Shown here piece by piece: positions 7,808 to 17,332 of a DNA stretch of 64,000 nucleotides (positions are counted from its first letter, which is position 1; every line of letters begins with the position of its first letter). Where the stretch lies: the NCBI RefSeq assembly GCF_000331245.1, contig NZ_ANFZ01000006.1:186001-250000 (forward strand), in the 5' to 3' direction. The position numbers were made by a program, and so were the translations under genes. The notes below the pieces were generated by a model that saw only the letters and a list, made by a program, of their open reading frames with translations, made no database searches and was not told the origin of the DNA. This DNA comes from Blastomonas sp. AAP53 (lineage in GTDB: Bacteria > Pseudomonadota > Alphaproteobacteria > Sphingomonadales > Sphingomonadaceae).

Positions 7808-9148
7808 ATGCCGGTCGTTCAATCGCTTTTCCGCTCGCTCGCTGCGTCCGCTGTTGCCTTAGCCATCGCTTCGCCGGTGCAGGCGCAGGACACGATCCGC
7901 GCCGATATCGCCGCTGACATGCCCGGTTTGATGGACATCTATCGCGATCTCCACGCCAATCCGGAACTGAGCTTTCAGGAGGTCAAGACCGCCAAGAAGC
8001 TTGCCGATGAGGCGCGCAGGCTGGGCTTCGAGGTCACCGAGGGCGTCGGCAGGACCGGTGTCGTCGCCGTGATGAAGAACGGCGCAGGCCCGGTCGTGAT
8101 GCTGCGCGCGGACATGGATGGGCTGCCGGTGGTCGAGCAGACGGGACTTCCCTTCGCCAGCAAGGTGCGCGCGATGAGCCCGGCGGGAATCGAGACCGGG
8201 GTGATGCACGCCTGCGGGCACGACACGCACATGACCGGCTGGGTTGCCACCGCGCGGCAGCTGGTCAAGCGCAAGGCCGAATGGTCGGGCACCTTGGTGA
8301 TGATCCTGCAACCGGCAGAAGAGATCGGTTCGGGCGCGCTCGCGATGCTGGAGGATGGCCTCTACACCCGCTTTCCCAAGCCGCAATATGTGCTGGGTTT
8401 CCATGACGCCGCGCAGGCGCCCGCCGGGTTCATCGGCTATACGCCGGGCTTTGCGCTCGCCAATGTCGACAGCGTCAATATCAAGGTGAAGGGGCTGGGC
8501 GGCCACGGGGCGTATCCGCAATCGACCAAGGATCCGATCGTCCTGGGCGCCCGGATCGTGTCGACCTTGCAGACCCTGGTCAGCCGCGAGCTCGATCCGC
8601 AGGATGCCGCCGTTGTCACCGTCGGTAGCTTTCAGGCGGGCGCGAAGCACAACATCATCTCGGACGAGGCGACCCTGCTGCTGACGGTGCGCAGCTATTC
8701 GGACGAAACCCGCGCCAAACTGCTCGACGGGATCAAGCGTATCGCCAAGGGCGAGGCAATAGCCGCCGGCATGCCCGATGACAGGATGCCGGTGGTGACG
8801 ATGAACGACCAGTTCACGCCGGCGGTCTACAACAGCCCGGATTTCACTAATGAAACCGGCACCTTCCTCAAGGCGCGTTTTGGCGACAAGCGCGTGGCGC
8901 AGGTGTCACCTTCGATGGGCGGCGAGGATTTCAGCCGCTTTTATCGCGCCGACCCGGACAATATTACCAGCCTGATCTTCTGGGTCGGAGGAGTGCCGCT
9001 GGCCGAATACAACAAGGCGAAGAAGGAGGGCATCGAAATGCCCTCGCTGCACAGCCCGTTCTGGGCACCAGAGGCCGATACCGTCATCGCGACCGCCGCC
9101 GAAGCGATGATCGCGATGACGCTCAAACTGATGCCGAAAAAGCCCTGA
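7808..9148 (+). CDS. M20-family metallopeptidase / amidohydrolase, exported
   Basis: This is a two-metal M20D-type amidohydrolase that would cleave N-acyl amino acids or small peptides. The 446-residue protein starts at MPVVQSLFRSL with a signal peptide ending at VQAQDT. The canonical ligands are intact: MHACGHDTHM (Cys and His), PAEEIGSG (catalytic Glu pair), GLGGHGAYPQ and the late SMGGEDF. The ATG at 7808 follows GGGGAG and is preferred to a GTG 18 bases upstream. The gene converges on mipZ with a 12-base gap. Confidence 0.88.
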   Translation: MPVVQSLFRSLAASAVALAIASPVQAQDTIRADIAADMPGLMDIYRDLHANPELSFQEVKTAKKLADEARRLGFEVTEGVGRTGVVAVMKNGAGPVVMLRADMDGLPVVEQTGLPFASKVRAMSPAGIETGVMHACGHDTHMTGWVATARQLVKRKAEWSGTLVMILQPAEEIGSGALAMLEDGLYTRFPKPQYVLGFHDAAQAPAGFIGYTPGFALANVDSVNIKVKGLGGHGAYPQSTKDPIVLGARIVSTLQTLVSRELDPQDAAVVTVGSFQAGAKHNIISDEATLLLTVRSYSDETRAKLLDGIKRIAKGEAIAAGMPDDRMPVVTMNDQFTPAVYNSPDFTNETGTFLKARFGDKRVAQVSPSMGGEDFSRFYRADPDNITSLIFWVGGVPLAEYNKAKKEGIEMPSLHSPFWAPEADTVIATAAEAMIAMTLKLMPKKP

Positions 9149-9160
9149 AACGCTAGGGTT

Positions 9161-9979
9161 TCAGATCAGCTGCGGCTGGCGTTCGCTGGCGCGGCTGCCG
9201 ACGCCCGGCAGGTTCAGCGCGGAGACCATCTCGCGCAGTTCCTGCCGCGCGATGATGTGGCTGGTGCCCAGGTCCGCCAGATGGCCCTTGTCGAGCAGGG
9301 TGAGGCCCGACGGGAACAGCTCGCGATAGACCACGCGCTCCGACAGACCTTGCACATAGCGGAAGCCGACGCGCTTGGAGAGTTCGGCCAGCGCCGCATC
9401 AAGCCTGCGCTTGTTGCGGGCATCGGTCTGCTGGGTGCGGTTGCGCAGCACCACCCAGTCGATCTCGACGCCATCGGTCTTGGCGCGCGCCTTGCGCGCC
9501 TCCCAGATCAGCTCGGCATAGAAGCTCAGGCGGCGGACCTTGAAGTTCTCAGGGTCCACCTGGCCGATCAGGTCGAAGTCGACGAAGCTGTCGTTGAGCG
9601 GAGTGACGAGCGTATCGGCGCGGGTGGCGACGAAGCGGGCGAACTTGTCGTCGCGGCCCGGCGTATCGTACACCACAAAGTCGCAGTCGGCGCTCATCTT
9701 GGTGACGAGCTGCTCCAGCCGCGCCTGATTGTCGTCCTGAAACACCTCGAACTTGGGCGTGGGCAGGGAGATGTTGCGCCGCTGCAGCGTGGCGACGCGG
9801 TTTTCGAGATACCGGTGCAGCGTGCGCTGGCGCGGATCGAGATCGATCGCAGCGACGCGGAAACCGAGATACGACAAGGCGACCGCGACATGGACCGCGC
9901 TGGTCGATTTGCCGGTGCCGCCCTTTTCGTTGGCAAACACGATATGGTGCGGGGACGCCTTGCGCGTCATCATATCCAT
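9161..9979 (-). CDS. mipZ: Division-plane positioning ATPase MipZ
   Basis: MipZ is a ParA-superfamily ATPase that in alphaproteobacteria forms a gradient from the poles and keeps FtsZ away from them. The deviant Walker A is NEKGGTGKST (Lys24), the Walker A' region is AAIDLDPRQRTLHRYLENR, and the switch is DTPGRDD, all as in MipZ and distinct from plasmid ParA. Length (272 aa) fits. It is divergent from panC with a 113-base intergenic region, and no parB lies nearby, which agrees with MipZ being an orphan ParA. Confidence 0.88.
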   Translation of the reverse strand: MDMMTRKASPHHIVFANEKGGTGKSTSAVHVAVALSYLGFRVAAIDLDPRQRTLHRYLENRVATLQRRNISLPTPKFEVFQDDNQARLEQLVTKMSADCDFVVYDTPGRDDKFARFVATRADTLVTPLNDSFVDFDLIGQVDPENFKVRRLSFYAELIWEARKARAKTDGVEIDWVVLRNRTQQTDARNKRRLDAALAELSKRVGFRYVQGLSERVVYRELFPSGLTLLDKGHLADLGTSHIIARQELREMVSALNLPGVGSRASERQPQLI

Positions 9980-10092
9980 GGTTTTCAGCCCCTTCCAGCA
10001 GGACGACGAATGTGCCAGTGCTGCCTAGTGAATCATGTGCGGGCACGACCCGTACCCTATAGCGGCAGTTCCCTATCGGAGGCTTTACCAAG

Positions 10093-10938
10093 GTGCAAAT
10101 CATACGTCGGGTCGACAGGTTGCGGACGGCAGTTTCGCTTCTGCGGAGACAGGGGGGGCAGGTTGCGCTGGTCCCGACCATGGGCGCGCTGCATGCAGGG
10201 CATATGCAGCTGGTGAAGGAGGCGCGGCAGCGCGCCGACCATGTCATCGCCTCGATCTTCGTCAACCCCAAGCAGTTCGGCGTCAACGAGGATCTGGACG
10301 CCTATCCCCGGCAGGAAGAGGCCGATGCCGCGATGCTGAGCGAGGCGGGCGTCGCGATCCTGTGGGCGCCCGATGTCGATCAGGTCTACCCCTCGGGCTT
10401 TTCTACCAACGTCAGCGTGGCGGGGGTCAGCGATGGCCTGTGCGGGGCTGCCCGGCCGGGGCATTTCGATGGCGTCGCCACCGTTGTCGCCAAGCTGTTC
10501 AACCAGGTCCAGCCGGATATGGCGCTGTTTGGCGAGAAAGATTACCAGCAGCTTGCCGTCATCCGGGCGATGGCACGCGATCTCAACTTCGGGCTCGACA
10601 TCATCGGCGTGCCCACGGTACGCGATGCCGATGGCCTCGCCCTGTCATCACGCAACGCCTATCTGACGCCCGAAGAGCGCGCCGCCGCTGCCATGCTGCC
10701 GCGCGCGATGCAGGCGGGGATCGCGGTGATCGAGGCTGGCGGCGCGGTTCGCGATGCGACAGACGGCATCGAACAGGCGCTGCTTGCGGCCGGTTTTGCC
10801 TCGATCGACTATGTCACGCTCGCCGATGCGGCAACGCTTGCCCCCCTCGACAGGGCAGACAGACCGGCCAGATTGCTGGTCGCCGCACGCCTGGGCACGA
10901 CCCGATTGATCGATAATATGCCGGTAAACCCATCCTGA
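10093..10938 (+). CDS. panC: Pantothenate synthetase
   Basis: PanC joins pantoate and beta-alanine with ATP to form pantothenate, the vitamin B5 step of CoA synthesis. The 281-residue protein shows [11 protein letters not shown] (nucleotide-binding HxGH motif), [10 protein letters not shown], the GEKDYQQL segment and the [14 protein letters not shown] signature. The start is GTG at 10093, with CGGAGG at 10078-10083 ten bases upstream. It is divergent from mipZ and stands alone; panB is not in view. Confidence 0.95.
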   Translation: MQIIRRVDRLRTAVSLLRRQGGQVALVPTMGALHAGHMQLVKEARQRADHVIASIFVNPKQFGVNEDLDAYPRQEEADAAMLSEAGVAILWAPDVDQVYPSGFSTNVSVAGVSDGLCGAARPGHFDGVATVVAKLFNQVQPDMALFGEKDYQQLAVIRAMARDLNFGLDIIGVPTVRDADGLALSSRNAYLTPEERAAAAMLPRAMQAGIAVIEAGGAVRDATDGIEQALLAAGFASIDYVTLADAATLAPLDRADRPARLLVAARLGTTRLIDNMPVNPS

Positions 10939-11044
10939 ATGTAATGTTCTGGCATGGGAACTGCAGTATTAACGGTTTTTTTACCACACTTGCACACTGT
11001 CTGCCCGTCGGGTCCCCCCGACCATGCATAGAGGAGCATGTGAG

Positions 11045-11341
11045 ATGGCAAACAGTCTGAAGTCAGCAACGTTTCTGATCGAAAGTAAACTCGCCGCCGC
11101 GGCGCGTGGAGATATCAACGCCTATTTCGATCTGGGGGTGGCATTCTCCACCGGTGGGCACGGCGTGACCGTCGACCTTATCGAGGCGCACAAGTGGTTC
11201 AACCTTGCCGCCGTGAAGGGGCATGAGGAAAGCCAATTGTGCCGGGCGGAAATATCCGAGGAGATGACCGCACGCCAGATCGCCGAAGCCCAGCGCGAAG
11301 CCCGTGCCTGGCTCCAGCAGATCGCTACACGCGCCGCCTGA
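11045..11341 (+). CDS. Small Sel1-repeat-like protein
   Basis: This 98-residue protein has one Sel1/TPR-like helical repeat (FDLGVAFSTGGHGVTVDLIEAHKWFNLAAVKGHEES), reading as an AYFDLG / EAHKWFNLAA pair. I start at ATG 11045, preceded by GAGGAG, rather than 21 bases upstream. It has no signal peptide. Sel1 proteins act as protein-protein adaptors; no partner can be named. It converges tail to tail with the S9 peptidase gene, 4 bases apart. Confidence 0.7.
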   Translation: MANSLKSATFLIESKLAAAARGDINAYFDLGVAFSTGGHGVTVDLIEAHKWFNLAAVKGHEESQLCRAEISEEMTARQIAEAQREARAWLQQIATRAA

Positions 11342-11345
11342 AGGC

Positions 11346-13394
11346 TCACCGCGCTGCCTTGCGATAGCGTTCGAACCACGCAAGAATTGCCGAGGCCTTG
11401 GCCGCGCTTTGCGACGGCCTTGCCGCGATGCCGCCATGGCTGGCGCCCGGCACCTTGACGAGCGCGGTCGGCACGCCGACGAGCTTGAGCGCGGTGTAAT
11501 ATTGTTCTGACTCGCTCACCGGGGTGCGATAATCCTCGCTGCCGACGACAACCAGCGTCGGCGTCTTCACATTGGCGACCAGCGACAGCGGCGAACGGGC
11601 CCAATAGCTCGCCTGATCTTCCCATGGCAGCTTGCCGAACCAGTATTTCGCAAAGAATGCAGGGCCATCGGCGGTCAGCGCCTGGCTGGTCCAGTTGATC
11701 ACCGGCTTTTGCGTTGCCGCCGCGCGGAAGCGCGTCGTCTTGCCGACGATCCAGCTGGTCAGCACTCCGCCGCCCGATCCGCCGGTGACGAACAGCTGGT
11801 CGGGATCGGCCACGCCATCGGCAATGGCCTTGTCGACGATCGAGATCAGGTCGTCATAGTCGTTGCCGGGATAGGCATGATGGATGAGGTTGGCGAATTC
11901 CGCGCCATAGCTGGTCGATCCGCGCGGATTGACCGAGACGACCGCATATCCCGCCGCTGCGTACAGCTGGTTGTCGGTCGAGAAATGCGGCCCGTAGGCG
12001 GAGAAAGGTCCGCCATGAATTTCCAGCACCAGCGGAACGCGCGTACCGGGCACATGGTCGGGCGGCAGAGTCAGCCAGGCTTCGATCTCGCGTCCGTCAA
12101 AGGTCGAGGCCGTGGTGATCTTGCGTACTTCGCCCAGTCGCTTGGCCGCCATCAGCGTGCTGTTGAGCCGGGTCAGCGCCCGGGTCTTGCCACCGCTCGC
12201 CAGCATCACATCGGCGGGCCTTGTCGCGCTTCCGCCCGAATAGGCGACCGCCCCGGTCTTGGCGACGCTGAACGATCCGCCCGAATAGGGGCGGTCGAAC
12301 GAGGGGCCGGAAAGTCCTCGAACGATTTCGCGCACCGATCCGTCAAGGCCGATGCGGGCGACCAGCGTTTCGCCATGGTCATCATATTGCGCCATCAGCG
12401 CCTGACCGTCGGGAGCCCAGGCGATGCTGTCGATGCTGCGGTCGAGCGCAGGCGCGATCGCGCGCTTGCCGGACCCATCGCGGTTCATCACATAGGCCTG
12501 CGTATTGTGGTAGCCGAGCAGCTTGTCGTCAAAGCCTAGATAGGCGATCCGGCTGCCATCGGGGGAGACGACGGGCGAGGCGTCTGGGCCGTCGCGGTCG
12601 GTCAGCGCCGTGATTGTGCCGCTTGCCACTTCAAGGGCGTAGATTTCCGCGTCCTGGGGGTCGTTCTCCCAATCAGGCGAGCGGTTGCCGGCGAAATACA
12701 GCGTCTTGCCGTCCTTGCTCCAGGTGAGGCCGCCGCCATCGTGATAGGGACCGAAGCTCAGCTGGCGCGGTGCGCCACCAGTCGCAGGCACGACGAAGAT
12801 CTTGTCGAAGCCGGGCTTGAGATAGCCTGCACCATCGGCGCGGTACGACAGCAGGTCATAGGTTTCCAGCGGTGCTGCCCATTGCGCGCCCTCGGGCTTT
12901 TCGGGGGCCTTGCCCAGCTTCAACCCTTCGGCGGGCACGAACATCGCATAGGCCAGCTGCGTGCCATCGGGTGACCAGGCGATGTTGCCCGGGCTTTCAG
13001 GCAGCCCGGTGATGCGCACCGACTGGCCGGTGCCGACCCAGCGGACATAAAGCTGCGGCGCGCCGCCTTCCGCGGTCGAGACATAGGCGAGGCGCTTGCC
13101 ATCGGCCGACCAGCGCGGCTGGCTGTGACTGCCAGGCCCGGCGGCCAGCGGGGTCATCTCGCCGCTGGCGCTGTCCACCAGCCAGATCGACGAGATCGCC
13201 TTGTCGGCCATGATGTCATTGGCGCGGCGGACAAAGGCGATCCGGCTGCCGTCAGGCGAAATCTGTGGATCGGCGGCAACCTCCAGCGCGAACAGGTCCT
13301 GGCCGGTCAGGCGGCTATCGGGCGCATCCTGCGCGAAAAGGGCAGTGGGGCTGACAAAGGCGAGCAGCAGGGCAGCAAGACGGGTCGCGCGCAT
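11346..13394 (-). CDS. S9-family (prolyl oligopeptidase/DPP-type) peptidase, exported
   Basis: This is a serine peptidase of clan SC that removes or cuts next to N-terminal residues of peptides, probably in the periplasm. The 682-residue protein starts with a signal peptide (MRATRLAALLLAFVSPTALFA). An N-terminal WD40-like TolB/beta-propeller region with repeated SPDG..I / WSPDG..LAY units is followed by an alpha/beta-hydrolase domain in the last third with nucleophile GGSGGG, acid GSEDYRTP and histidine PGASHGG. The longer open frame upstream adds 27 residues without a signal peptide, so ATG 13394 is preferred. Confidence 0.88.
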   Translation of the reverse strand: MRATRLAALLLAFVSPTALFAQDAPDSRLTGQDLFALEVAADPQISPDGSRIAFVRRANDIMADKAISSIWLVDSASGEMTPLAAGPGSHSQPRWSADGKRLAYVSTAEGGAPQLYVRWVGTGQSVRITGLPESPGNIAWSPDGTQLAYAMFVPAEGLKLGKAPEKPEGAQWAAPLETYDLLSYRADGAGYLKPGFDKIFVVPATGGAPRQLSFGPYHDGGGLTWSKDGKTLYFAGNRSPDWENDPQDAEIYALEVASGTITALTDRDGPDASPVVSPDGSRIAYLGFDDKLLGYHNTQAYVMNRDGSGKRAIAPALDRSIDSIAWAPDGQALMAQYDDHGETLVARIGLDGSVREIVRGLSGPSFDRPYSGGSFSVAKTGAVAYSGGSATRPADVMLASGGKTRALTRLNSTLMAAKRLGEVRKITTASTFDGREIEAWLTLPPDHVPGTRVPLVLEIHGGPFSAYGPHFSTDNQLYAAAGYAVVSVNPRGSTSYGAEFANLIHHAYPGNDYDDLISIVDKAIADGVADPDQLFVTGGSGGGVLTSWIVGKTTRFRAAATQKPVINWTSQALTADGPAFFAKYWFGKLPWEDQASYWARSPLSLVANVKTPTLVVVGSEDYRTPVSESEQYYTALKLVGVPTALVKVPGASHGGIAARPSQSAAKASAILAWFERYRKAAR

Positions 13395-13471
13395 GGGTCT
13401 GGCTTTCTGTAGGAAGAACAAGGGCTTGGAGATAAGGATCGAGGCGATCGTGCGCCCCGACGCCCCGTTCG

Positions 13472-14620
13472 TCAAGCCTGTCTATCGCCGCGTCGGAAGG
13501 GCAGCATGTCGGTCAGCATCTCGCGGTCGGCGGCAACGGCGGCACGTTCGCGCATCAGAAAATCGCCCACTGCCCGCCGAAATCCGGGGTCGGGAATGTA
13601 ATGGGCCGACCATGTGAGCTCAGGTGCATAGCCGCGCGCCATCTTGTGCCCGCCCTGCGCGCCTGCTTCCACCCGGGTGAGCCCGCGTGCCAGCGCTGCA
13701 TCGATCGCCTGATAGTAGCACAGCTCGAAGTGCAGGAACGGCTTGTCGACGGTGCACCCCCAATAGCGTCCATACATCGTGTCGCTGCCGATGAAGTTCA
13801 GCGCGCCCGCAATCGGCTGGCCTTCGTAGAGCGCCAGGATCAGCAGGATGCGGTCCGCCATCGTCTGCCCCATCAGGCTGAACGCCTCGCGGGTGAGATA
13901 CGGCTGACCCCATTTGCGCGCGCCGGTATCCTGATAGAAGACCCAGAACGCGTCCCAGTGATCCTCGGTGATCATGTCGCCGGTGAGGTGGACGATCTCG
14001 ACGCCCTCCTGCGCCCTCGCGCGCTCCTTGCGCAGGTCCTTGCGCTTGCGCGAGGTGAGCGACCCCAGAAAGCCCTCGAAATCGCCGTAGTTCTCGTCAT
14101 GCCAGTGGAACTGCGTATCGGATCGCAGCAGCCAGCCAGCCTGTTCGAACAGCGGCAATTGCGCTGGATCGATAAAGGTGGCGTGGACCGATGACAGGTT
14201 GTTCTGCTCGGCCAGGTTTTGTGCGGCCGTGAGGATCGGCAGCGACCAGACCGGATTATTGAGCAGAATGCGCGGGCCGCTGGCAGGCGTGAACGGAACC
14301 GAAATCTGCAGCTTGGGATAGTAACTGCCGCCGGCGTTCTCCCAGGCATGTGCCCAGCTGTGGTCGAATACATATTCGCCCTGGCTGTGGCTCTTGAGAT
14401 ACGCAGGTAGTGCGGCGACCAGCGCGCCATCCTCTGCCTTGATGGTGATCGGGGCAGGCGTCCAGCCGGTGCCGCGCCCGACCGAACCGGAGGCTTCGAG
14501 CAGGCTGAGAAAGGCATGGGAAACAAAGGGGTTATCCGGCCCGGCCAGCGCGTCCCACTGGGCCGCATCGAGCGCAGCGATCGAGCGGCCCACCTCGGCG
14601 GTGATCGCTCCTTCGCTCAT
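13472..14620 (-). CDS. FemAB-like / DUF482 GNAT-fold acyltransferase
   Basis: This 382-residue cytoplasmic protein belongs to the PF04339 (DUF482, FemAB-like) family, annotated as peptidogalycan biosynthesis or GNAT-type transferase. Visible marks are DNPFVSHAFLSLLEASGS at the N-terminus, HSWAHAWE, the basic stretch SRKRKDLRKERARAQEG, and the C-terminal FLHFELCYYQAIDAALARGL and AGAQGGHKMARGY. Its substrate is not known. The start overlaps the upstream GDPD stop as ATGA, so it is cotranslated in this leftward operon. Confidence 0.8.
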   Translation of the reverse strand: MSEGAITAEVGRSIAALDAAQWDALAGPDNPFVSHAFLSLLEASGSVGRGTGWTPAPITIKAEDGALVAALPAYLKSHSQGEYVFDHSWAHAWENAGGSYYPKLQISVPFTPASGPRILLNNPVWSLPILTAAQNLAEQNNLSSVHATFIDPAQLPLFEQAGWLLRSDTQFHWHDENYGDFEGFLGSLTSRKRKDLRKERARAQEGVEIVHLTGDMITEDHWDAFWVFYQDTGARKWGQPYLTREAFSLMGQTMADRILLILALYEGQPIAGALNFIGSDTMYGRYWGCTVDKPFLHFELCYYQAIDAALARGLTRVEAGAQGGHKMARGYAPELTWSAHYIPDPGFRRAVGDFLMRERAAVAADREMLTDMLPFRRGDRQA

Positions 14621-15417
14621 GCGGCGGGCGCACTTTCCATGCCAGCGTCACGCTCGAAGATCGGCGCGTCGGCATGTTCGGCCGCAATCGCGTGCTGGTC
14701 GGCGGTGCGCACCGTCCAGGTCAGGACCGGAATCCCGCGTGCCCGCTGGCTCGCTGCAAAATTGCTGGGAAGGTCGCGGATGTCATAGGCCAGGAAATCA
14801 GGCTTGGCGTTCCACAGATCGCGATGGCGTTGCAGGTTGCCCTTCCAGCCGCGATCATCCTCCTCGGTGATCACCAGGCCACGCGTGATATGCTTGGCCT
14901 GGCGGCGGAACCAGCCGCAGACGGCCGGGTCGAAGCTCATCACCGCAGCCTTGCCGCCATAGCCTTCGAGCGCGCGGCGCACCGCCAGGCACAAAGGCGC
15001 GACATGGCCGGTTTCGGTCTTGATCTCGATCAGGATCGGCGCGCGCCCGCGCACCACACCCAGGACCGCGCCCAGCTCTGCGATTGCGCCGTTCTGGCCC
15101 ATCAGGCGGACCTGGGTCAGTTCCGCCGCTGTCCTGCTCGCGACGCGGCCCTGCGCCAGCGTCAGGCGGCTGAGCGAGAAATCGTGGAATACGACCGCGC
15201 GATTGTCGGCGCTGCGCTGGACATCGCACTCGATGCCGTGGCCTGCCGCGATCGCTGCGGTGAACGCAGGCAGGCCGTTTTCCAGAACAGGCCCGTCCCA
15301 CATGCCGTCGTGAAGCCCGCGATGGGCGTACGGCTGCTCACCCAGCCAGCTGATGCGGCGCAGTTCTGGCGGCGGCGCCAGCCAGCGATCAAGCAGGCCG
15401 AATGGCGACAATGGCAT
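14617..15417 (-). CDS. Glycerophosphodiester phosphodiesterase
   Basis: This TIM-barrel enzyme hydrolyses glycerophosphodiesters to glycerol 3-phosphate and an alcohol, recycling phospholipid head groups. The 266-residue protein has YAHRGLHDG with the catalytic His/Arg, ENGLPAF (metal Glu), ECDVQRSAD and VFHDFSLSRLT, all GDPD landmarks. There is no signal peptide. It overlaps the upstream RidA gene by 29 bases and the downstream FemAB-like gene by 4. Confidence 0.88.
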   Translation of the reverse strand: MPLSPFGLLDRWLAPPPELRRISWLGEQPYAHRGLHDGMWDGPVLENGLPAFTAAIAAGHGIECDVQRSADNRAVVFHDFSLSRLTLAQGRVASRTAAELTQVRLMGQNGAIAELGAVLGVVRGRAPILIEIKTETGHVAPLCLAVRRALEGYGGKAAVMSFDPAVCGWFRRQAKHITRGLVITEEDDRGWKGNLQRHRDLWNAKPDFLAYDIRDLPSNFAASQRARGIPVLTWTVRTADQHAIAAEHADAPIFERDAGMESAPAA

Positions 15418-15856
15418 CGATTTCTACCGCTGCGCCCAATGGCAGCACAGGTACGCCCACCGCGCTGCGCGCATGCTGGCCTGCAGGTCCGAACACCTGG
15501 ACCATCAGGTCCGATGCGCCGTTGGCGATCTTGGGCTGGGCGGTGAACTCGGGGGTGCTGGCGATGAACGCGCCCAGCTTCACGATCCGCTCAACCCGGT
15601 CGAGCGAGCCCAGCGCCGCCTTCATCTGCGCGATCAGCATGATGCCGCAGGCGCGCGCGGCAGCTTCGCCCTCTTCGAGCGAGACATTTTCGCCGAGGCG
15701 GCCTGTGACGACCTTGCCATCAACAAACGGAAGCTGGCCCGAAATGAAGAGCATGCCGCCGGCCTCAACTGCGGCGACATAGGATGCCACGGGGGCCGCG
15801 GGCTGGGGCAGCTCCACTCCGATTTCGGCCAGTTTCTGTTCGATCGTGTCAGTCAT
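15389..15856 (-). CDS. RidA family protein
   Basis: RidA proteins hydrolyse reactive enamine/imine intermediates or related compounds. The 155-residue protein starts at MTDTIEQKLAEIGVELP and carries the family fold (FISGQLPF, GRLGENVSLEEG) and the C-terminal HARSAVGV with the key Arg, followed by GAAVEIDAI. The longer open frame upstream is out of keeping with the family. It is in a leftward operon, 29 bases after the HAD gene and overlapping GDPD. Confidence 0.87.
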   Translation of the reverse strand: MTDTIEQKLAEIGVELPQPAAPVASYVAAVEAGGMLFISGQLPFVDGKVVTGRLGENVSLEEGEAAARACGIMLIAQMKAALGSLDRVERIVKLGAFIASTPEFTAQPKIANGASDLMVQVFGPAGQHARSAVGVPVLPLGAAVEIDAIVAIRPA

Positions 15857-15885
15857 GTCATGTCTTTCCTGCAATGGAACGGAGT

Positions 15886-16557
15886 TCAGGCGGCAGCCTG
15901 AACCGCTGGGGCAGGGGCCCCCAGTGTGAAGCGCTCGAGCACCCACGCCAATGCCTCGTCCCAGCGGTCGATGCGCGCATGGGCATGGCCTGCGGTGGCA
16001 GCGCAGGCGATGTGCGGGGCGAGGCCCTCTTCGCCGACCATATGCAAACGCCACACTTCGGGCACATGCTCCGATGCGGATTCATGGTGCTGCGGCAGGT
16101 CATCAACAAAGATGGCGACGCTGGGATTGTGTTCGTCGACGATCCGGCGCAGCGGCTCGCCCTTGGGGCCCTGGTTGCAGACCACGCGGTGATGGATGCC
16201 GAACCGGGCAAGCTGTTCGCTGCGCGCTGCCTGACGGTCATCCATCAGATTGGTGAGCACGACGATATCGGCATGTTCGCCGATCGCCTTCAGCGCTTCG
16301 ATGGCGCCGGGGATCGGCATCTGGCGGTGCATTTCAGTATCGAAGAATGCGCCCAGCAGCGGCCAGATATCGCCAGGCTTGATCGCCTCGCGCGTTTTAC
16401 GGTCGATCAGCGCCTTGGCGAAATCCCCGCCGGAAAAATCGAAATCGATGTCATGGATCTCGCCCAGCCACTCGCGGAACGGGGCAACCATGTACAACAG
16501 CACCTCGTCGCAATCGGTAATCAGCAAGGGACGGGCAGAGGTGGTGGGCGTGTTCAT
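15886..16557 (-). CDS. HAD-superfamily hydrolase
   Basis: This is a cytoplasmic haloacid-dehalogenase-fold hydrolase, probably a phosphatase. Motif I is LLITDCDEV (DxD nucleophile and acid), motif II is VLTNL, the conserved Lys lies in GPKGEPL, and motif III is IFVDDLPQH. I start at MNTPTTSARPLL (223 residues). It follows DUF3572 by 16 bases and precedes ridA by 29. Substrate unknown. Confidence 0.82.
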   Translation of the reverse strand: MNTPTTSARPLLITDCDEVLLYMVAPFREWLGEIHDIDFDFSGGDFAKALIDRKTREAIKPGDIWPLLGAFFDTEMHRQMPIPGAIEALKAIGEHADIVVLTNLMDDRQAARSEQLARFGIHHRVVCNQGPKGEPLRRIVDEHNPSVAIFVDDLPQHHESASEHVPEVWRLHMVGEEGLAPHIACAATAGHAHARIDRWDEALAWVLERFTLGAPAPAVQAAA

Positions 16558-16573
16558 GTATTCTCCATCGGCG

Positions 16574-16834
16574 TCAGCACTGGCGTTCCAGTTCGATGCG
16601 GGCATTGACCAGCCGGGCAGGGCTGATGCCCACCGCTGCAGCGGCCGCCACCAGATCCGTTTCGTTGCCTTCCAGGTATCGGATGAATTCCGCCAGGATA
16701 CCGGGGTTTTCGGCGCCGTTGCGCAGGTCGTCAGCCGTCATTCCGGTCAGGGCCAGCAGCCGTGATGCCCGCTCCGTATCGCTCAGAAGCCATCCCAGAG
16801 CCAGCAGCGCCAGGGTGGCTGAATCGTCTGTCAC
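16574..16834 (-). CDS. DUF3572 family protein
   Basis: This small alphaproteobacterial protein of unknown function (86 residues from the GTG at 16834) reads TDDSATLALLALGWLLSD, matching the usual DUF3572 start, and ends LVNARIELERQC. An upstream in-frame GTG at 16864 would add ten unrelated residues. It is the first gene of the leftward run DUF3572-HAD-RidA-GDPD-FemAB-like and is divergent from divK. Confidence 0.8.
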   Translation of the reverse strand: MTDDSATLALLALGWLLSDTERASRLLALTGMTADDLRNGAENPGILAEFIRYLEGNETDLVAAAAAVGISPARLVNARIELERQC

Positions 16835-16940
16835 GTGCCTGTCCGTCCTGATTGTGTCGCCCACGGCTTTCGCCTACATCCGCATCCCTGAAGGTCAATC
16901 GCCGGAGCCTTCCGGCCCAGCAAATTGGATAAGCGGTTCA

Positions 16941-17303
16941 GTGGCAAAAAGAGTGATGGTTGTCGAGGATAACGACCTTAATCGCAAACTTTTCTGCGAT
17001 CTGCTCACCGCGCACGGTTTTGCCGTCGAAGGGCTGGCCGACGGGCGCGAGGTGATGGAGCGCGCGCGGCAGTTCGTGCCCGGGCTGATCATCATGGATA
17101 TCCAGCTGCCGCATGTCAGCGGGCTGGAGCTGATCGAGGCGATCAAGGGCGACCGCGACCTGCGCCTCATCCCGATCATGGCGGTCACCGCTTATGCGGG
17201 CAAGGGCGACGAGGACCGCATCCGTGCGGCAGGCGCAGAAGGCTATGTGTCGAAGCCGGTGTCGATCGGCCCGTTCATGGCGGCGGTGAACGCGCTGGTC
17301 TGA
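16941..17303 (+). CDS. divK: Single-domain response regulator DivK
   Basis: DivK is the stand-alone receiver that in alphaproteobacteria links DivJ/PleC kinases to DivL-CckA and so to CtrA control of the cell cycle. The 120 residues form just a receiver: acidic pair VVEDND, phospho-acceptor Asp53 in IIMDIQLPHVSG, Thr in AVTAYA and Lys105 in YVSKPVS. The start is GTG 16941 giving MAKRVMVVEDN; ATG 16956 would cut into beta-1. There is no output domain, and the gene is not followed by pleD here. Confidence 0.9.
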   Translation: MAKRVMVVEDNDLNRKLFCDLLTAHGFAVEGLADGREVMERARQFVPGLIIMDIQLPHVSGLELIEAIKGDRDLRLIPIMAVTAYAGKGDEDRIRAAGAEGYVSKPVSIGPFMAAVNALV

Positions 17304-17332
17304 CAGCGCGCCCACCGTTCCACGATTGATTA